Under the pieces are notes generated by a model. It was given only the letters and a program-made list of their open reading frames with translations. It had not been told where the DNA came from and ran no database searches. Shown in pieces: positions 7,261 through 10,915 of a DNA stretch of 10,915 bases (its first letter is position 1; every line of letters begins with the position of its first letter). Origin of the DNA: an uncultured Clostridia bacterium (GTDB lineage Bacteria; Bacillota; Clostridia; Christensenellales; Borkfalkiaceae); NCBI GenBank assembly GCA_959605945.1, contig CAUHGY010000063.1:1-10915 (forward strand), given 5' to 3'. The translations under genes were made by a program, and so were the position numbers.

Positions 7261-7283
7261 AAATTTCTTGATAGATGTTTTGT

Positions 7284-8219
7284 TTATTCTGCCGGTTTTT
7301 CCTCTTTGGCGGCATGTTTCTGAGAATCTTTTTTCAGACCCGACCATATAAGCGCCGTAAAAGAAAACGCGGCGAAAGTTGCGGTAATATCCGCCAGAAT
7401 AAGCTGTGCGCCGAGAATTTTAAGGTAAACCGGAGCTATCGCGATAAGCAATATCGCCGCAACGGCAAGCCCGCCGGATACAAGACAGAGTCTCAGCCAA
7501 GAGACCGCCGTTGCCTTATCTCCTATTTCCCTGAACGACAGTTTTGCATTGCCTGCTTTTTTTGTTTCTTCGCCCATTCTCGAAACAAGCCCCGATGCGA
7601 GCGCTGCGCCGAGAACCGCCGCAAGAACGAAAACCGCGTTGACGAAAGGATACGCCGGGATACGCGTCAGTCCCATCATCGCAAAAAACAAAAGTGCGGA
7701 AATTACGGATACTGCCAAAACGCTAATTGCTCTGGCAAGTTTTTCCATAAAGAACATATACACGAATATTGCGACCGCCGCAATGCCCAATGCCAGCATG
7801 ATCCAGCCGAACTGCGAATCGAAAATATTCTTGGTTCCGTCATAGGAGCACGTAACTTCCAACCCGTCCAAAACCGGTTTTTCGGCAAGAGCCGCTTCGA
7901 CAGCCGTTTTCAATTCCTCCACATTCAGTTTGACATCGCCGTTGAACTTATATATCAATGTTCTGCCTTCGCCGACTTCCTGAAAAGCATATCCCGCGGG
8001 TTTAATGTTATTTTCCGAAAGATATTCGTCGGAAGCCTGTTTCATGATTTCCGATGCATCCTGAATATTCTGCGAAACGCTGACGCTCAAAGAATAACTG
8101 TCTTTATAATCTACGGTCTGCCCGTATCCGAACACACCGAAAAGAACTATTCCCGCAACGAGTATCACCGCAGTGATCACCGCCCAGATTTTAAATTTGC
8201 CCGTAACGCTGAATTTCAT
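7284..8219 (-). CDS. secF: Protein translocase subunit SecF, divergent
   Basis: The product is 311 residues with SecF topology: one N-terminal membrane helix (about 11-31), a periplasmic-side P1 head (about 35-135), then five helices (about 138-156, 162-184, 193-213, 243-263, 268-295) and a charged cytoplasmic tail. With SecD it uses the proton gradient to help complete export through SecYEG. Identity rests largely on this topology and on being two bases downstream of secD, with GGAGG (8231-8227) inside the end of secD. The sequence is unusual. The family motif G-I-D-F-x-G-G after helix 1 reads TVDYKDSYS, and the region matching the N-D-T...F-D-R-I-R motif of helix 4 reads LASGLVSRMGEE, so the conserved membrane aspartate appears absent. 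It may be a SecF with a structural role, with proton conduction resting on SecD. Confidence 0.82.
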   Translation of the reverse strand: MKFSVTGKFKIWAVITAVILVAGIVLFGVFGYGQTVDYKDSYSLSVSVSQNIQDASEIMKQASDEYLSENNIKPAGYAFQEVGEGRTLIYKFNGDVKLNVEELKTAVEAALAEKPVLDGLEVTCSYDGTKNIFDSQFGWIMLALGIAAVAIFVYMFFMEKLARAISVLAVSVISALLFFAMMGLTRIPAYPFVNAVFVLAAVLGAALASGLVSRMGEETKKAGNAKLSFREIGDKATAVSWLRLCLVSGGLAVAAILLIAIAPVYLKILGAQLILADITATFAAFSFTALIWSGLKKDSQKHAAKEEKPAE

Positions 8220-8221
8220 GA

Positions 8222-9547
8222 TTATACCTCCGCCCTTTTAAGAGTAAAAAATCTTTCGGGATTTTTGGTAAGCGGAAGAATGAGACTTAAAAACATTCTC
8301 GTAAACACCGCATCGGCAATAAACGAAACCACAACTCCGATACCGAACGTAATAGCAAAACACTGCAGCGCGCCGCCCGTGAATGCAAACAGCAGAATTG
8401 CAACCACCCCCGAAATGACGTGAACGTTGAGTATGGGTCTGAAAGCACGCCTGTCCCCCGCTTTAACAGCCGCTTTGACAGTCTTACCGCCTGCAAATTC
8501 TTCTCTGATGCGGGATATCGTCATAGCGAGTCCGTCGATGCAGATGACGGCGGCAAAAATTATTCCTATAACGCCCGGCACCGAAAGAACTATTCCCGGA
8601 ACGGCGACAAGCATGGCTATTTCAATCAGGAAAAACAGTATGAATGAAAGAGCCGCAATAATTCCGTACCCCTTGAAAAGCAGAATAAACACAAGCATCG
8701 CAAGCACCGCAAAAACAGCGACGGAAATAAAAAGATAAGCAGCGGTGTTTGTTCCGAATAACGGGGTTATCGCTTCAGGATCGGAAAGATCGTATTTATA
8801 GGCGAGTCCGCCCGTCCTGATCTGCAGAGCCGTCTGCCTGGCATTTGATTCGCTCTGCGTCTGAATATATACGGTTTTATCCACAATGCTGGCAGTAGTT
8901 ATCTGAGCGTTCAGAATCGTATTGTCGCCGAGCGTGATTTTAAGATAATATCCGGAAGAAGAACTTTCGTCGTCCTCGGAAGACGATGCAGACTCGATTG
9001 CGTCTACAAGCGTATTGTAACCGTAATCGGTAAATACTACCGATACCTGATATATTGTAGTTTCCCCGTCCACATACGAACCTAAATATTGCGAATCTCT
9101 TATAGCGGGTTCTTCGTTCATTATCTCTTCGGTGGGATCGCTCGACGTGCCGCCGAAAAACTTTATCTCGCCGTATGCGGTAACGGCCGCTATGTCCGAA
9201 GCTAAAGAATCTGTTGTTTTGGTTTCTATTCTTATAGAATAATCATCTATACCCTCTTCGGTGGAATTGAGCGCCGTAATTTTATAAGACTTATAGCCGA
9301 GCGCGTTCAATCGATCGGATAATGTATGCATAACCTCATCGATGTCGATTTCATCCTCTTCGTTATCGTCGGCAAGCGTAAGCGTATATGCCGTGCCGCC
9401 CTCGATGTCGTAATCGAGATCGACCGCGCCGAGTATGGAATTATAATCATAAATCCCGTACGAGAAACGGACGAAAGTCATCACCAAGAGCGCAGCCATC
9501 AGCACGCTTATGATAGACAAAAGAGTAATTGCCTTTCCCTTCTTCAT
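8222..9547 (-). CDS. secD: Protein translocase subunit SecD
   Basis: The product is 441 residues, usual for clostridial SecD. A membrane helix at about 7-27 is followed by the large extracytoplasmic P1 region (about 30-265) and five C-terminal helices. Recognisable motifs are DLDYDIEGG (43-51, the D1-type motif of the P1 head), QIRTGGL (242-248), SVPGVIG (322-328) and IDG-x8-RIREE with D338 and 346-350, which corresponds to the V-D-A-N...R-I-R-E motif. D338 matches the membrane Asp needed for proton use in E. coli SecD (D519). A serine/acidic low-complexity stretch lies at 187-198 in the P1 region. The ATG at 9547-9545 has GGAGG (9557-9553) upstream. A promoter and short leader precede it, and secF follows directly. 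SecDF next to an scfB-type maturase is a common clostridial arrangement. Confidence 0.93.
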   Translation of the reverse strand: MKKGKAITLLSIISVLMAALLVMTFVRFSYGIYDYNSILGAVDLDYDIEGGTAYTLTLADDNEEDEIDIDEVMHTLSDRLNALGYKSYKITALNSTEEGIDDYSIRIETKTTDSLASDIAAVTAYGEIKFFGGTSSDPTEEIMNEEPAIRDSQYLGSYVDGETTIYQVSVVFTDYGYNTLVDAIESASSSEDDESSSSGYYLKITLGDNTILNAQITTASIVDKTVYIQTQSESNARQTALQIRTGGLAYKYDLSDPEAITPLFGTNTAAYLFISVAVFAVLAMLVFILLFKGYGIIAALSFILFFLIEIAMLVAVPGIVLSVPGVIGIIFAAVICIDGLAMTISRIREEFAGGKTVKAAVKAGDRRAFRPILNVHVISGVVAILLFAFTGGALQCFAITFGIGVVVSFIADAVFTRMFLSLILPLTKNPERFFTLKRAEV

Positions 9548-9566
9548 TTTTGCCTCCGAATATATA

Positions 9567-9601
9567 GAGCGTAAGCTCCAGCCCGGAAAAAACTCCCAAG
9601 C
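9567..9601 (-). promoter_or_regulatory. Two tandem hairpins in the secD leader
   Basis: In the leader of about 59 bases, GCTTGGGA (9601-9594) can pair with TTCCGGGC (9588-9581) around a 5-base loop: 8 pairs, three of them G-U. GAGC TTAC GCTC (9578-9567) forms a second short stem just before the GGAGG site. No U-run follows either one. Whether these regulate secDF is not shown by the sequence. Confidence 0.35.
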
Positions 9602-9612
9602 CTGTATTTTTA

Positions 9613-9642
9613 ATTATATATCATAACACCGCTTTCGGTCAA
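9613..9642 (-). promoter_or_regulatory. Sigma-A type promoter for secDF
   Basis: On the minus strand TTGACC (9642-9637) and a perfect TATAAT (9618-9613) are 18 bases apart, about 65-95 bases before the secD start. It lies in the 182-base gap after scfB. The rest of that gap holds an AT-rich weak stem AAAAC/GTTTT followed by Us (9681-9663), which might end scfB transcription but is too weak to call. Confidence 0.8.
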
Positions 9643-9729
9643 TAGATTAAACGAAAATTTTCAAAAAAACCTTATTGTTTTGACGATTTTTCCCGTTATC
9701 CCGACGTTTTCGGCCGTGCAGAACGCGCG

Positions 9730-10915
9730 TTATGCTTTATCTGATCTGCTCTCAGAATAAATATGAAGGGCGCATTCCATTCTCGCTTTCATCATATCGC
9801 ATGTTATGTCGTACGGAACGTTTATGTCTCCGTTGAAATTGGCATTATTTGCCGCGCATCCGCCACTGCAATGATATTTTGCAAAACAGTCTTTGCACTT
9901 TTCCTTGGTGTACAGACTTGCGTTTTTAAATTTTGAGCGAATGTTATCGTCGAGTTTGCCCGTAAACACATCGCCCATCTTATACGCCGGATTAGATGCA
10001 AACTGATGGCAGGGATAAATATCGCCGTTCGGAGTCACCGAAAAATATTCGTTGCCCGCACCGCAGGCGGAAATGCGCTTTTTCAGGCATACTCCGCTTT
10101 CGAGATCGATGTTGAAATGGAAAAAATTAAATAATTTTTCGCCATTCTTTTTTCTTTCGAGATAAATGCGCGAAAGTTTCCTGTATTCTTCGCGTATGGC
10201 AGGAAGTTCTTTCTTGCCGATATAAAGCTCGTCGTTTTCATCTAAAACCACGGGTTCAAGCGAAATCTGATCCAGCCCCATGTCTGCAAGAGCGATAACA
10301 TCATTGGCAAAATCTATATTTCTGTTGGTAAAAGTACCGCGGACATAATAATGCCTGTCCCCGCGCTTTTTCACGAATTTTTTTATATTATCTATAATAA
10401 CTTCGTAACTTCCTTTGCCGTTTACGGTCTGCCGCACGCCGTCATGAACTTCTTTTCTGCCGTCTACGCTTAACACGACGTTTTCCATCTCTCTGTTCAG
10501 ATAATCGGCTGTTTCGTCGTCTAAAAGAACTCCGTTGGTAGTCAGCGTAAAAAGAAAAGTTTTGCCGGCCTTCTTTGCTTCCGCCTTGGCGTAATCGACC
10601 GTTTGCTTGACCACGCCGAGATTCATCAGCGGTTCTCCGCCGAAAAAATCCATTTCGAGTATTTTACGGTTTCCGCTGTTGCTTATGAGAAAATCGACCG
10701 CGCGCTTTGCAACTTCGAAAGACATATATTCCGCTTTGCCCTTATATTTACCCTTTCCCGCAAAACAATATTTGCAGCTCAGATTACAATCGTGGCAGAT
10801 ATGCAGACACAGCGCTTTCACGAGATCGCTTTTTACGGGTATTTCACGTTTTTCGGAAGTAAAAAGCAACCCGTTCTTTTTAAGTTCTTTAATCTCTTCT
10901 TCAATTTCTTTGACG
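9730..10915 (-). CDS. scfB: SCIFF peptide maturase, radical SAM/SPASM (ScfB/CteB type), N-terminus cut off
   Basis: 394 residues are visible and the frame is open to the window edge; known relatives are about 450, so some 55 residues, most of the N-terminal peptide-recognition (RRE) domain, are missing. The fragment starts VKEIEEEIKELKKNGLLF, which fits the end of that domain. The radical SAM motif CNLSCKYC (C43, C47, C50 of the fragment) is followed by FFGGEP. The C-terminal SPASM domain shows C276, C284 (CGAG), C302 (NGDIYPC), CKDC at 340-343, then C349, C353, C372 and C381, enough for two auxiliary [4Fe-4S] clusters. Such enzymes (CteB, Tte1186) form Cys-Thr thioether links in the six-cysteine SCIFF peptide. 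A TTG at 10869-10867 is not the start, because homologous sequence continues upstream. The peptide gene scfA would be expected beyond 10915 and is not visible. Confidence 0.9.
   Translation of the reverse strand, partial: VKEIEEEIKELKKNGLLFTSEKREIPVKSDLVKALCLHICHDCNLSCKYCFAGKGKYKGKAEYMSFEVAKRAVDFLISNSGNRKILEMDFFGGEPLMNLGVVKQTVDYAKAEAKKAGKTFLFTLTTNGVLLDDETADYLNREMENVVLSVDGRKEVHDGVRQTVNGKGSYEVIIDNIKKFVKKRGDRHYYVRGTFTNRNIDFANDVIALADMGLDQISLEPVVLDENDELYIGKKELPAIREEYRKLSRIYLERKKNGEKLFNFFHFNIDLESGVCLKKRISACGAGNEYFSVTPNGDIYPCHQFASNPAYKMGDVFTGKLDDNIRSKFKNASLYTKEKCKDCFAKYHCSGGCAANNANFNGDINVPYDITCDMMKARMECALHIYSESRSDKA

Noticed and set aside
7275..8423. Plus-strand open frame of 382 codons opposite secF and the end of secD
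   Set aside because: It is fully antisense to two adjoining genes with clear start sites and membrane topology, its translation is a basic, low-complexity mix with no domain I recognise, and it has no plausible ribosome binding site.
9663..9682. AT-rich stem with a U-run after scfB as terminator
   Set aside because: The stem has only five pairs, four of them A-U, so it cannot be told from chance in AT-rich sequence.
10867..10869. TTG as a start codon of the radical SAM maturase
   Set aside because: The same frame continues upstream to the window edge with charged helical sequence that fits the family's N-terminal domain, so the gene is simply cut off.

Overview
The window reads as a stretch of a Bacillota (probably class Clostridia) chromosome of moderate GC content. 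The reasons are: clear AGGAGG-type ribosome binding sites, sigma-A type promoters, a bifunctional Rel-type (p)ppGpp enzyme, HemZ instead of HemN, an ScfB-type (SCIFF) radical SAM maturase next to secDF, and the order secD-secF-recJ-rel-MBL hydrolase-hemZ, which I know from clostridial genomes. The divergent SecF points to a lineage away from the well-studied clostridia, perhaps an uncultured gut group; that last step is inference. Every gene I can support is on the minus strand, so transcription runs from high to low coordinates.

Layout in the direction of transcription. (1) 10915-9730: scfB, a radical SAM/SPASM maturase of the SCIFF peptide family, cut by the window edge at its N-terminus. 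(2) 9729-9548: a spacer with a good promoter and a short structured leader. (3) 9547-7284: secD and secF, the accessory proton-driven subunits of the Sec translocase, two bases apart. (4) 7283-7221: a strong hairpin, probably a terminator or attenuator. (5) 7220-803: a tightly packed unit of recJ, rel, a glyoxalase II-like hydrolase and hemZ, with joints of 1-base gap, 1-base overlap and 8-base overlap, which suggests translational coupling. (6) 802-676: a near-consensus promoter with a 17-base spacer and a short leader for rpsO. (7) 675-412: rpsO (ribosomal protein S15). (8) 411-156: a spacer with a probable rpsO terminator and two more inverted repeats. (9) 155-1: the first 51 codons of pnp (PNPase), cut by the window edge.

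The genes are mostly housekeeping: protein export, DNA repair and recombination, stringent response, translation and RNA decay. I see no mobile elements, CRISPR arrays, tRNAs, rRNAs, phage genes or defence islands, and no long unexplained gap (the largest is 256 bases).

I did not find a strong candidate for a new biological system. The points most worth a second look are a SecF that appears to have lost both its usual P1-head glycine motif and the membrane aspartate of the family, an inverted repeat joining the end of hemZ to the rpsO -35 box, mutually exclusive hairpins at the recJ start, and the structured leaders of rpsO, secD and pnp.
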